DNA of 64,000 bases from Streptomyces fumanus (GCF_014655295.1 NZ_BNBI01000009.1:310001-374000), one strand, 5' to 3'; numbered from the stretch's first letter, positions 53,959 to 61,977 are shown. Numbers and translations are program-made. Notes: generated by a model from the letters alone, not told the origin.

Positions 53959-53989
53959 GCCCCCGGTTCCGTCTTTCGGAACCGGGGGC
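53959..53989 (+). terminator. terminator of the regulatory operon
   Basis: GCCCCCGGTTCC (53959-53970) and GGAACCGGGGGC (53978-53989) form a perfect 12-bp stem with a 7-nt loop, followed by TTCCTCGTGTT. It ends the whiB-zinc ribbon-HTH transcript before the tail genes. Confidence 0.85.
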
Positions 53990-54137
53990 TTCCTCGTGTT
54001 CGGACGACGGCGGGCGGCGTCGGGGACCGGTGCCGCGCGGACCGGAGCGGGCCTGCGGGTCATCGGCGCGCGACAGTCACTCGGCGTGACGTCTACGTGA
54101 GTCATGGCGGCCGTACATCGGCCACCGAGGACATCGG

Positions 54138-54374
54138 TCAGCGCGGTTCCGCGGCTCTGGGGACCGACCGGGCCGCCACGGCCTCCTGCCAGCCCAGCGC
54201 GAACCCGCGCACTTCGGCGTCGTCGGCGATCCGCGCCCCGACCTCGCCCACGACGGCGGCCAGGGTGCGTCCGACCTCGCCGCTGTACCGACCGGCCTGC
54301 GCGGATTCCACCGCCACCGCGACGGCGGCGGCCGTCACGTCGGCGAGGCGCTCCCGCGGCCCCCCGGTCACCAT
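54138..54374 (-). CDS. small GWxDA-type hypothetical protein, LexA-box-linked
   Basis: 78 residues from ATG 54374 (GGTGAG 5 nt upstream), Ala/Val-rich and helical, with GRTLAAVVGEVGARIADDAEVRGFALGWQEAVAARS. The ALGWQEA segment matches the other two GWxDA proteins. Its upstream region carries a LexA box that overlaps the best minus-strand -10 (TATATT), so damage-inducible expression is likely. It reads away from the tail genes. Function unknown; a regulator or capping protein are options. Confidence 0.6.
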   Translation of the reverse strand: MVTGGPRERLADVTAAAVAVAVESAQAGRYSGEVGRTLAAVVGEVGARIADDAEVRGFALGWQEAVAARSVPRAAEPR

Positions 54375-54437
54375 GACCACTCACCGCCGGCAACCGGCCT
54401 CCGCCCGTTCATCGTCGTCAACGACCTCACCACCTTG

Positions 54438-54455
54438 TTCGAATATACGTTCGAA
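54438..54455. promoter_or_regulatory. LexA (SOS) box
   Basis: TTCGAATATACGTTCGAA contains CGAATATACGTTCG, matching 13 of 14 positions of the actinobacterial/Bacillus SOS consensus CGAACRNRYGTTYG. It overlaps the minus-strand TATATT (54442-54447), which has TTACCC 18 nt upstream. It lies in the 421-nt divergent gap between the GWxDA gene and the tail genes. LexA would repress until DNA damage. Confidence 0.75.
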
Positions 54456-54572
54456 GCGATCCCCAGGGTAACGCAGAGTCGATGCGAACGCCCCGCATAT
54501 GACAGGCCGTTGCGATCTTTCTCCACACCCGCGCCCGCGAAACCGATACGCGGACCCCACTCCCTTGTTTTG

Positions 54573-54598
54573 TTGCGCGCGCGCACGATCAGTGTCAC
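54573..54598 (+). promoter_or_regulatory. operator-like motif upstream of the tail genes
   Basis: TTGCGCGCGCGCACG followed by ATC and AGTGT parallels the motif before the whiB-like gene (TTGCGAGCTCGCACG, then ATC and AGTGT). It is 198 nt before the first tail gene. The same regulator probably binds both. Confidence 0.5.
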
Positions 54599-54795
54599 AG
54601 TTGGTGCAGCGGCGGAGCTGTGCCCGCCAGTCGGGCAGCCATGCCGCCGCTCCCGCCGGGCCGGCGCGCCACGCGCCTCCCCCGCTCCCTCCGCGCGGCG
54701 CCCGCCCGGCGCCTTCCGGCCCGCAGTCCGCAGCCGGTGAGCCCATACCCCGTCCCGGCGCCCCGTGCGCCCCACCGTCCCGAGGTGAACCCGGC

Positions 54796-55212
54796 ATGAC
54801 CACACCCGTCCCGCCCCCGAGCGCCTTCATCGAAGTCGAGAGGCTGGTCGTCGAGATCCTGGAGGACGACCCGGGCCTGGCCACCGCGCTCGTCGCGGTC
54901 GAGCCGCCCGCGGACTTCGACGGCACCGCCGCCGCGGTGCTGGTCAACCGGCGCGGCGGCGCCTGGGTCGGCGAACTGCACGTCGACGAGCCGCTGATCG
55001 AGCTGGAGGTGTACGGGCCGGACAAGGCCACCGCGCACACCCTGGCCAACGCGGGCCGGCGCGCGCTGCTGGCCGCGGCGGGCCGCACCGTCGGCACGAA
55101 CGTCATCACCGACGTCGTCGAACAGGACGGCCCGCGCTGGATGCCCGACTACCTGTACGCCGCGGCCAACCGCTACGTGTGCGTGCTCAAGGTCGCGGTC
55201 GACGTCTACTGA
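54796..55212 (+). CDS. phage tail terminator/completion protein
   Basis: 138 residues from ATG 54796 (GAGGTGA upstream). The layout resembles gpU/DUF3168-type tail terminators: N-terminal helix (EVERLVVEILEDDPGLATALV), then strands including ELHVDEPLIELEVYGPDKATAHTLANAGRRAL, and the last strand YVCVLKVAVDVY. Such proteins cap the head-proximal tail end. It is the first structural gene, immediately before the tail-tube gene, the usual siphophage order. Confidence 0.7.
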   Translation: MTTPVPPPSAFIEVERLVVEILEDDPGLATALVAVEPPADFDGTAAAVLVNRRGGAWVGELHVDEPLIELEVYGPDKATAHTLANAGRRALLAAAGRTVGTNVITDVVEQDGPRWMPDYLYAAANRYVCVLKVAVDVY

Positions 55213-55247
55213 CCCGCCCGCCCCCTCACCCGGGGGCCCCATCAGCC

Positions 55248-55277
55248 CGAAGGCCCCGTCATCCGACGGGGCCTTCG
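55248..55277 (+). terminator. hairpin between tail terminator and tail tube genes
   Basis: CGAAGGCCCCGTC (55248-55260) and GACGGGGCCTTCG (55265-55277): perfect 13-bp stem with loop ATCC. Probably a partial terminator or a stabiliser that sets the ratio of tube protein to its neighbours. Confidence 0.7.
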
Positions 55278-55341
55278 TCGTGCCCGGACGCCGTCACACA
55301 GGCCCGGGCACCCCTTCCCACCCTTCACAAGGAGATTGAGC

Positions 55342-55947
55342 ATGGCAGGCACCAACACCTCCGAGATCCGTATCGCCGGCGCCGGACGCCTCTTCATCGC
55401 CGCCCCCGGGACGGCCATCCCGGAGACGTTCACCGACGCCGACACCGCCGGCGACTGGGGCACCGATTGGAAGGACCTCGGCTACACCTCCGGCGACGGC
55501 GTCACCTTCAGCAAGAAGGACAAGCTGGAGCCGGTCGACGTCTGGCAGGTCGTCAGCCCGGTGCACTTCGTCTACTCCGACCGGGACCTGACGCTGAAGT
55601 TCTCGCTGCTCCAGTTCAACGAGGAGACGCTGCCGTTCTTCATGGGCGGCGGCAGCATCGCCGGCGCGGGCGGCGCCACTTCCTCGGGCGTCTACAAGTA
55701 CGACATCGCGGACCGTCCGTACGCCGACGCCCGCGCCCTCGGCCTGGAGTTCACCGACCGGTCGGGCAGCACGGCGGTGACGTACCGCTTCGGCATCCCG
55801 CGCGGCCAGGTCACCGCGGCCGACGACATCAAGCTGGCCCGCAAGGCCCCGGCGCAGCTCGGTATCACCTTCACCGCGATGGCCGCGCCGGACGGTTCGC
55901 CGCTGGCCAGCTTCGTGATGAAGGACAGCGCGTACGCCGCGGCCTGA
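55342..55947 (+). CDS. major tail (tube) protein
   Basis: 201 residues, AAGGAG 7 nt before ATG 55342. Beta-rich sequence with SEIRIAGAGRLFIAAPGT, WGTDWKDLGYTSGDGVTFSKK and ALGLEFTDRSGSTAVTYRFGIPRGQVTAADDIKL matches actinophage siphovirus tail-tube proteins. Hexameric rings would stack to make the tube. The strong ribosome site and the flanking hairpin suit high-level expression. Confidence 0.85.
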   Translation: MAGTNTSEIRIAGAGRLFIAAPGTAIPETFTDADTAGDWGTDWKDLGYTSGDGVTFSKKDKLEPVDVWQVVSPVHFVYSDRDLTLKFSLLQFNEETLPFFMGGGSIAGAGGATSSGVYKYDIADRPYADARALGLEFTDRSGSTAVTYRFGIPRGQVTAADDIKLARKAPAQLGITFTAMAAPDGSPLASFVMKDSAYAAA

Positions 55948-56029
55948 TCCACCGGCGGGCGGGGCGGCCGGCACCGCCCCGCCCGTCACCTCTCTCTTCA
56001 CCTCCCACGCCACACACGAAGGAGCCTCT

Positions 56030-56320
56030 GTGTCCCGTTTCGATGTCAACGCGGCCCGCGCCCAGCGCCTCGAAGCCCTCGGCCGCACCTGGTCGTTCGA
56101 GCTCGACGGCGAGAGCTTCACCCTGCCCACGGAACTGTCCCGCGCGACCGCGAAGGCACTGCGCAAGCTCGACGACAACGACGTGGACGGGCTGCTCCGC
56201 CTGCTCATGGGCGAGCAGCAGTTCGCCCGCTTCGAGCAGTACGAGGTCACCATGCAGGACATCGCCGCCATCCTGGAGGCTTACGGCAAGGAGACCGGGC
56301 TCGGCCTGGGGGAAGGCTGA
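56030..56320 (+). CDS. tail assembly chaperone (gpG-like), upstream product
   Basis: 96 residues from GTG 56030 (GAAGGAG 6 nt upstream): MSRFDVNAARAQRLEALGRTWSFELDGESFTLP. Helices follow, with DVDGLLRLLMGEQQFARFEQYEVTMQDIAAILEAYG. Chaperones of this type coat the tape measure before tube polymerisation. At the 3' end GGGGGAA (56308-56314) precedes the stop; a -1 shift there would continue into the next frame. Confidence 0.8.
   Translation: MSRFDVNAARAQRLEALGRTWSFELDGESFTLPTELSRATAKALRKLDDNDVDGLLRLLMGEQQFARFEQYEVTMQDIAAILEAYGKETGLGLGEG
56308..56314 (+). promoter_or_regulatory. candidate -1 ribosomal frameshift site
   Basis: G-GGG-GAA in the zero frame, two codons before the gpG stop. After a -1 slip the P-site codon still reads GGG; A-site pairing is weaker. 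Siphophage gpG/gpGT pairs use such a site. Confidence 0.55.
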
Positions 56321-56793
56321 GCCTCGTCGGGTTCGTCGACGAACACGCCGAGGCCCTTGAAGCGGATCTGCTCCGGCACTACGGGGTGGATCTGCTCGAC
56401 TGGCACCGCGAGCGCCTCTCCAGCCGGCGGCTCGCGGTGCTCATCAAGCACCTGCCACGGGACAGCGCCCTCAACCGCGACCTGCACGGCGAGGCCGCCG
56501 ACTGGTCGGTGACGGACCATCTGCTGGCCGCCGCCGTGGACCATCTCGCGGCGGCCAACTGGATGTTCGCCTCCGTCAACTCGGAGGAGGGCGACCAGCC
56601 GGAACCGCCGGTGCCGGTGCCGCGCCCCGGGGATGCGTCGGAGGACGCGGACACGGACGAGACCGAGGGCGGGAACGAGGAGGGGAGCCGGTCCGCCGAC
56701 CTGGCCGCGGACGAACACGCGGTCGGCGCGGCTGCGAACACGTCCGCTCCCCCGTCTCCGTCTCCGGCCGAACTGGCCCGGTTCTTCGGCTGA
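56314..56793 (+). CDS. tail assembly chaperone extension (gpT-like), -1 frame
   Basis: Open in the -1 frame from the slippery site: RLSLVGFVDEHAEALEADLLRHYGVDLLDWHRERLSSRRLAVLIKHLP and onward, about 159 residues. It has no ribosome site of its own near the overlap. Fused to gpG it would give a 254-residue gpGT protein. The acidic low-complexity tail (PRPGDASEDADTDETEGGNEEG) is typical of these extensions. The gap 56794-57024 that follows shows no gene. Confidence 0.75.
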   Translation, partial: RLSLVGFVDEHAEALEADLLRHYGVDLLDWHRERLSSRRLAVLIKHLPRDSALNRDLHGEAADWSVTDHLLAAAVDHLAAANWMFASVNSEEGDQPEPPVPVPRPGDASEDADTDETEGGNEEGSRSADLAADEHAVGAAANTSAPPSPSPAELARFFG

Positions 56794-57024
56794 ACCGACC
56801 CGCATCGGTCCGTGCCCCGGGGTTCAGCGGGGGTCCGGCGCCTCCGACCGTCCCCCGCGGCACCGGCCGCCCGCTTCCCGGGTCACCCGCACGACGTCCC
56901 CGGTCCCGCCCGGCGGTCTCAGGATCGCCGGGCAGGTCCAGCCGGGACACGTCCCTTACGGCTCGATCGCCTCGGTGCGCCGGCCGCACCACAGCCCAGC
57001 GGACAGACCGGAAGGCAGGCCGAC

Positions 57025-57225
57025 ATGGCGACTGGCACCAGCGACACCCCGCATCAGCCGATCGACACCTACGCCCGTCTCGCCCACCTCCTGCGCACCC
57101 CGGCCCCTGACAGCGAGACCCTGCTCGACCGGGTGTACGAGGAACTACTCATCCGCGAGTCACGCGCCTACGCGGCAGGCTGGTCGGACGCCTTGAGCGA
57201 GGCCCGACGCGCCGACCGGCGGTAA
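57025..57225 (+). CDS. small GWxDA-type hypothetical protein
   Basis: 66 residues from ATG 57025 (GGAAGG upstream). It is helical: YARLAHLLRTPAPDSETLLDRVYEELLIRESRAYAAGWSDALSEARRA. Its YAAGWSDALSEA segment matches those of the proteins at 50773-51705 and 54138-54374. Located between the chaperones and tape-measure genes. Function unknown. Confidence 0.55.
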   Translation: MATGTSDTPHQPIDTYARLAHLLRTPAPDSETLLDRVYEELLIRESRAYAAGWSDALSEARRADRR

Positions 57226-57321
57226 CCCGACACCGCGTCGCTTTCCCGCCCCAGCCTCGAACGCTTCGACGGTTCCGGAAGTCGCCCAGCGTCCGCCCCT
57301 CCGCCTCGGCAGCTCAGTACC

Positions 57322-57513
57322 TCAGAGCGACAGAATCCACAGACAAAGCCCTGTGAGCGCCATACCGGCGACTATGTCAAGTGCCACGAGCTTCGGTCTC
57401 GGCACGGCATTGGAATCCGTCCGCCCGGAACTCCATATCGCGAAAGCGAAAAAGAAGAACACGCAAGCGACAGCAAAGACTCCCGTCGCCAAGAAAAAAT
57501 ACCAGACTCTCAC
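57322..57513 (-). CDS. small two-helix membrane protein on the opposite strand
   Basis: 63 residues from GTG 57513 (GGAG 5 nt upstream). Two hydrophobic segments (VWYFFLATGVFAVACVFFFFAFAIW and LVALDIVAGMALTGLCLWIL) are linked by a charged loop (RTDSNAVPRPK). It lies antisense inside the 443-nt gap of the tail operon, in DNA of visibly lower GC, like an independently acquired gene. Size and topology resemble small holins or immunity proteins, but there is no direct match. It could be spurious. Confidence 0.45.
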   Translation of the reverse strand: MRVWYFFLATGVFAVACVFFFFAFAIWSSGRTDSNAVPRPKLVALDIVAGMALTGLCLWILSL

Positions 57514-57668
57514 ACGCACTCCAATTATCAGTACAGGCGCAGCGAAGCTTACCGGTAGCGCGCAGCACGAACAAGAGCATGATCTTTCCGCCACGGGCCA
57601 ACTATGACCCGTTTCATGTCCATTGACCGCATCATCAGGTTCGCTTGGCCGCCGAAAAGGAGCAACCC

Positions 57669-58418
57669 GTGGGACAACACACCACTGACGAGGTGTACGA
57701 CAAGGTGGTCGACGTCGAGACAGCACTCGACACTCACCACAAGTCGGCGCTGACCACTAAGCACTTCGACTCCAAGGTCAAAGACCTCGAGGAGGCCATA
57801 AAGAAAGGACCGGAGAAGAAAGAAGAACCTCAGACCTGGAAAGATCTCGTCAAGGAGATGTCTCCGGTCAAAGAGTTTCTCGACGTCGCCAAAGGTGGCG
57901 ACATAATAGCCAAGTTCCTTCTCGTCGCAACCGCCGTCACCGCCGGCGTCGGAATAATGGTCGGTCTCGCGGCATCAATCAAGAAACTGACTCTGGCCTG
58001 GACGGGACGAGAACGGCAAGGCTTCGTATTCGGTGCCCAGCGGCCGGAGGAAGAACGTCAACGGCAGTACTACGGCCGCCTCCCAGATGGACAAACCAGG
58101 GCGAACGGCAAACCGAAAAGGTGGGGACTGAAGCCGGAGGAGGCGGCCGCCGGCACCGGCGCCGCCCAGCCGGTCGCCCTTCCCTCGGAAGAGCGCATCA
58201 CCGCCGTCACGGACGCGATGCGGGAACTCAACTCTCAGATCGGCACCTACCGCGACAAGGTCCGCGGCCTCGCCACCCCCCGCGCCATGCGCCAGATGGC
58301 CTCCGCCGCCAAGAAGCTGGAGAGCGCGGCGAAGAACCATCAGAACGTCAGCGGGCTCGCCAGCTCGATCGGCAACCTCAACCGGGAAATGCGTGAACTG
58401 GCCGCGACCGCGGGCTGA
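57669..58418 (+). CDS. hypothetical tail-cluster protein with one membrane segment
   Basis: 249 residues from GTG 57669 (AAAGGAG 6 nt upstream). An N-terminal Lys/Glu-rich coiled-coil-like part (VYDKVVDVETALDTHHK, KVKDLEEAIKKGPEKKEEP) precedes a hydrophobic helix (FLLVATAVTAGVGIMVGLAAS). A soluble helical C-terminus (ERITAVTDAMRELNSQIGTYRDKVRGL) follows. The N-terminal DNA is AT-richer than its surroundings. It directly precedes the tape-measure genes and might be a split-off tape-measure or membrane-interacting segment. No family recognised. Confidence 0.6.
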   Translation: MGQHTTDEVYDKVVDVETALDTHHKSALTTKHFDSKVKDLEEAIKKGPEKKEEPQTWKDLVKEMSPVKEFLDVAKGGDIIAKFLLVATAVTAGVGIMVGLAASIKKLTLAWTGRERQGFVFGAQRPEEERQRQYYGRLPDGQTRANGKPKRWGLKPEEAAAGTGAAQPVALPSEERITAVTDAMRELNSQIGTYRDKVRGLATPRAMRQMASAAKKLESAAKNHQNVSGLASSIGNLNREMRELAATAG

Positions 58419-58439
58419 CCACCGTCCAGGAGACAACAC

Positions 58440-59633
58440 ATGAGCCTCGTCAGTTCACTGAAGAAGGCGTCCGGCTCCCTTCAGGACTTCAAGCAGAAGG
58501 CCAGCGCCGCCGGAACCGCCGCCAAGAATCTGGGCACCGCCAGCCAGAAGGGCGCCGGACAGCTCAAGACCCTGAAGTCGGCGTCCCAAAGCACCGAGAA
58601 GGAGCTCAAGGACCTCAAATCCGCCGCCGACAAGGCCGAGAAGTCGGTCGCCAAGGCCGGGAAGACCGGTAGCACCGCCGGGAAGAACCTCGGCAAGTAC
58701 GAGTCCGGGGCGAGCAAGGCGGCCAAGGGCCAGGACAAGATGAACAAGTCGATGAAGGGCAACTTCTTCGGCATGCTCATGGACCTGCTCATGCCGCTCA
58801 TCCAGAAGGTCGTCGAGATGGCGACCAAGTCGAAGACCATGCAGAAGGTCCTCAAGACCGCCTTCGACGTCATCAAGTCCGTGATCAGCACCGTCATGAA
58901 GGCCATCGGGCCGATCATGAAGAACGCCGCGAAGCTGATCAAGTCGGTCTGGAACGGCATCAAGTCGGCGATCTCCAAGGTCGTCAAGGCCATCGCCACG
59001 GTCATCAAGACCTATGTCAACACCTGGAAAAAGGTCATCAGCACCGCGCTGAAGGCGATCAAGACCGTCGTCTCCAGCGTCTGGAAGGGCATCAAGGCCG
59101 TCATCTCCCCGGTCGTCAACTGGGTCAAGTCCGCGATCCCCAACGCCTTCCGCGCCGTCAAGGACAAGCTGTCCAGCATCTGGGGCGGGCTCAAGGGCAT
59201 CGCCGGCCGCGCCTTCGACGGCATCAAGAGCGCGGTCAAGGGCCCGCTGAACTCGGTCATCGGCATCATCAACCGCGCGATCGGCGCCCTCAACGGCATC
59301 AAGGTCTCGATCCCCGGCTGGGTGCCCGGCGTCGGCGGCAAGACCTTCGGCGTCAGTCTGCCGAAGATCCCCATGCTCGCCACCGGCGGTGTCGTCATGC
59401 CCCGCTCCGGCGGCGTCCCGGCGATCCTCGCCGAGGCCGGTGAGGCGGAGGCCGTCCTGCCGCTGAGCAAGCTCGACCAGTTGCTGCGCCGGGCCGCCGG
59501 AGCCCGGACGTACGCCGCCGGGTCCGCCGGTGCGGACAGCGCGCTGTACATCGAGCACTATTACGCCGCCGAGACCAGCAGCCCCCGGCGGACCGCCCAT
59601 GCCCTGGAGTTCCTGGCCAAGGCACGCGGATGA
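58440..59633 (+). CDS. tape-measure protein, first of two
   Basis: 397 residues. It has a Lys/Ala/Ser-rich coiled-coil N-terminus (SLKKASGSLQDFKQKASAAG). A long helical, hydrophobic middle shows repeated VIKS..S.VMKAI-type turns (about 110-290). The C-terminal motif of many phage tape measures is present: FGVSLPKIPMLATGGVVMPRSGGVPAILAEAGEAEAVLPLSKL. Very short for a siphophage tape measure. Its ATGA overlap with the next gene indicates coupling. Confidence 0.8.
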   Translation: MSLVSSLKKASGSLQDFKQKASAAGTAAKNLGTASQKGAGQLKTLKSASQSTEKELKDLKSAADKAEKSVAKAGKTGSTAGKNLGKYESGASKAAKGQDKMNKSMKGNFFGMLMDLLMPLIQKVVEMATKSKTMQKVLKTAFDVIKSVISTVMKAIGPIMKNAAKLIKSVWNGIKSAISKVVKAIATVIKTYVNTWKKVISTALKAIKTVVSSVWKGIKAVISPVVNWVKSAIPNAFRAVKDKLSSIWGGLKGIAGRAFDGIKSAVKGPLNSVIGIINRAIGALNGIKVSIPGWVPGVGGKTFGVSLPKIPMLATGGVVMPRSGGVPAILAEAGEAEAVLPLSKLDQLLRRAAGARTYAAGSAGADSALYIEHYYAAETSSPRRTAHALEFLAKARG

Positions 59634-60904
59634 CGGCCGCGAGCATACCGGCCGACCCGCTGCGCGGGTTCATGCCGGCGATCACCTCCCTGCGCTCCCG
59701 GACCGACCAGACCCGCACCGCCGTACGCACTCTCAGCAGCCGGATCAAGAACGCGGCCTCGGGCGCCGGTCTCGTCCGGTCCGCCGCCGCCCAGGCCGCC
59801 ACCGCCACGCGCACCGTCAAGACGAACGCCGAGGCCGCCGCCCGCTCCCTCACCCGAGCAGGCCGCTCCGCCACCACCGCAGCCCCCCGCATCAAGGCCA
59901 TGGCGACCAACGCCAAACGCTCCTCCACCGCCCTCGGCAAGCTCGGTTCCGCCGTCGGCGGGGTCCTCGCGATCGTCGGCGCCCTCATCGAGGCGTCCGG
60001 CGTCCTCGGCACCCTCCTAGGCACCTTCGGCACCGCCATGACCATCGGCTCCGGCGTCATGCTGGTGATCAACGCCCTCACCCGCGCCAACCCCATCGGC
60101 TTCGTCACCGGCCTCCTCCTCCCGGTCGCCGGCTGGCTCATCGACCTGGCGGTCAACTCCGAGACCGGGCAACGGCTGATGGAGCAGCTCGCCGCGCTGA
60201 TCCTGACGTACGTCGAGGGCTATCTGACCGTCATGACGCCCCTGCTCAAGGCCATCGCGAGCGCGGTGAACACCTACGTCACCGCCTACCTCGGCGTCAT
60301 CACCACCGCGCTCACCGCCATCGGCGCCCTGATCGGCACCGGCTTCGCCGTGCTCAGGGCGCTGACCACCGGGGACACCCGGGCGCTCAGCGGCAAGGTG
60401 TCGTCGATCTGGCGGGGCTTCAAGGACCGGGTCAGGCCGGTGCTGACCTGGATCACCCAGGACGTCCCCCGGATGTTCACCCGGATCAAGGACGCCACCT
60501 CCCGCACCCTCGGCGCCATCGGGCAGTTCATGACGACCGGTGCGCAGACCGTCGCCGGTGTGGTCAAGGGCCCGATCCAGGGCCTCATCGCCTTCGCCAA
60601 CTGGGTCATCGACGGCCTCAACCACCTCAGCTTCAGCTTCTTCGGCAAGAAGTTCGGCGTCCATCTGTCGAAGATCCCGCAGCTCGCCGAGGGCGGCGTC
60701 GTCCTCCCGGCCGCGGCGCCCGGCGGCTCCAGCGTCCGGCCGCTCACCTCGCTCAGCCGCTTCCTGCCCGCGCCCTCCCGCGCCGCCACCACCGGGTCCG
60801 CCTTCCTCGCCGACCGCACCAGGGTCCGGATCTACGAGGAGCGCGAGGGCAGCAGCCCGCAGACCGTCGCGGAAGACCTCCTCTTCCTGCGCCGCGCCGC
60901 CTGA
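59630..60904 (+). CDS. tape-measure-like protein, second of two
   Basis: 424 residues. Helical N-terminus rich in Ala/Thr/Arg, strongly hydrophobic middle (about 105-250, several membrane-like helices), then FGKKFGVHLSKIPQLAEGGVVLP and a C-terminus (SSPQTVAEDLLFLRRAA). Both the C-terminal region and the ending parallel the preceding protein (FGVSLPKIPMLATGGVVMP; SSPRRTAHALEFLAKARG), so the two are paralogues. No muramidase or peptidase domain is visible. Confidence 0.78.
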   Translation: MTAASIPADPLRGFMPAITSLRSRTDQTRTAVRTLSSRIKNAASGAGLVRSAAAQAATATRTVKTNAEAAARSLTRAGRSATTAAPRIKAMATNAKRSSTALGKLGSAVGGVLAIVGALIEASGVLGTLLGTFGTAMTIGSGVMLVINALTRANPIGFVTGLLLPVAGWLIDLAVNSETGQRLMEQLAALILTYVEGYLTVMTPLLKAIASAVNTYVTAYLGVITTALTAIGALIGTGFAVLRALTTGDTRALSGKVSSIWRGFKDRVRPVLTWITQDVPRMFTRIKDATSRTLGAIGQFMTTGAQTVAGVVKGPIQGLIAFANWVIDGLNHLSFSFFGKKFGVHLSKIPQLAEGGVVLPAAAPGGSSVRPLTSLSRFLPAPSRAATTGSAFLADRTRVRIYEEREGSSPQTVAEDLLFLRRAA

Positions 60905-60962
60905 ACGACGCCAGAAGCCACGCCCCGTCCACCAGCAACCCCAAGCGAGGTGACGGCCCACC

Positions 60963-61919
60963 ATGGCCACAACCGTCACACCCGTCTCCGTCTCCGGCTC
61001 CGCCCCCGGCTCCGACGACACCCCCGGCTCCCTCATCACCCTCGACGGCCAGATCCAGTGGGGCAGCCTCCTCATGGGAACCGGCACCCCTTACCCCGTC
61101 GACCGCGCCGGCATCACCGGCTGGGACGACCTGCCCGAGCTGGACTTCGGTGACGTACTCCGGCCCGACCAGCACGGCGCCTGGCCCGGCGACCGCTGGG
61201 CGCAGACCCGGCTGATCGGCGCCACCGTCTGGCTCGCCCCGCCGGCCGGCACCGACCCGCTCGCCACCGCCGCGGCGTTCCGGGCCGCCACCGGCCCCGA
61301 CGGCCAGGAACGCTGGCTGGCGGTCCGGCTGCTCGGCGAGACGCTGGCCGTGCGCGCCCGGGTCAGCCGCCGGGTCGTCCCGCAGGACCGCTCGTACGCC
61401 ACCGCGGGCTTCGCCAAGGTCAGCCTCCAGTGGACCGCGACCGACCCGCGCCGCTACGCCCCCGCTCTGCACGAGGCGCTCACCGGTCTACCGGTCGCGG
61501 AACCCGGCCTGGTCTGGGAGGACCCGGCCGGTTCCGGGCTGTCCTGGCCGCTGGACTGGGGCGGTGCCGGCACCGCCGGTTCGATCTCCGCCGTCAACGC
61601 GGGCGGCGCCTCGGTCCGCCCGGTCGTCGAGTTCCGCGGCCCGGTGCAGCGGCCGTCGCTGACCCGGCTCTCCGACGGCCGGCAGCTCCAGTACGACCTG
61701 GCGCTCGGCCCCGGCGACCTCCTCACCGTCGACACCGAGGCCGGCACGGTCCTGCTCAACGGCACCGCCTCCCGGATCTACACCGCCACCCCGGACTCGT
61801 CCCCCGAGCAGTTGTTCACGCTCGAACCCGGCACCACCGACCTGGCGTTCCGCTCCGACGACGTCACCCCGTCCGCCGCGGCCTCGGTCACCGTCCGCTG
61901 GCGCGACGCCCACTGGTGA
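60963..61919 (+). CDS. distal tail protein (Dit-like)
   Basis: 318 residues. The N-terminal half (ITLDGQIQWGSLLMGTGTPYPVDRAGITGWDDLPELDFGD) to RVVPQDRSYATAGFAKVSLQWTATDPRRYAP is the Dit/RIFT-related belt domain. The second half is a beta-sandwich (TAGSISAVNAGGASVRPVVEFRGPV ... TVDTEAGTVLLNG), as in actinophage siphovirus tail components. It would join the tube to the tip complex. Follows the tape measures, the normal order. Confidence 0.82.
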   Translation: MATTVTPVSVSGSAPGSDDTPGSLITLDGQIQWGSLLMGTGTPYPVDRAGITGWDDLPELDFGDVLRPDQHGAWPGDRWAQTRLIGATVWLAPPAGTDPLATAAAFRAATGPDGQERWLAVRLLGETLAVRARVSRRVVPQDRSYATAGFAKVSLQWTATDPRRYAPALHEALTGLPVAEPGLVWEDPAGSGLSWPLDWGGAGTAGSISAVNAGGASVRPVVEFRGPVQRPSLTRLSDGRQLQYDLALGPGDLLTVDTEAGTVLLNGTASRIYTATPDSSPEQLFTLEPGTTDLAFRSDDVTPSAAASVTVRWRDAHW

Positions 61920-61977
61920 TCACGCCCGCACCGCCACCCACCACCGGACACCGTGGAAAACCAAGAGAGGAACCCCC

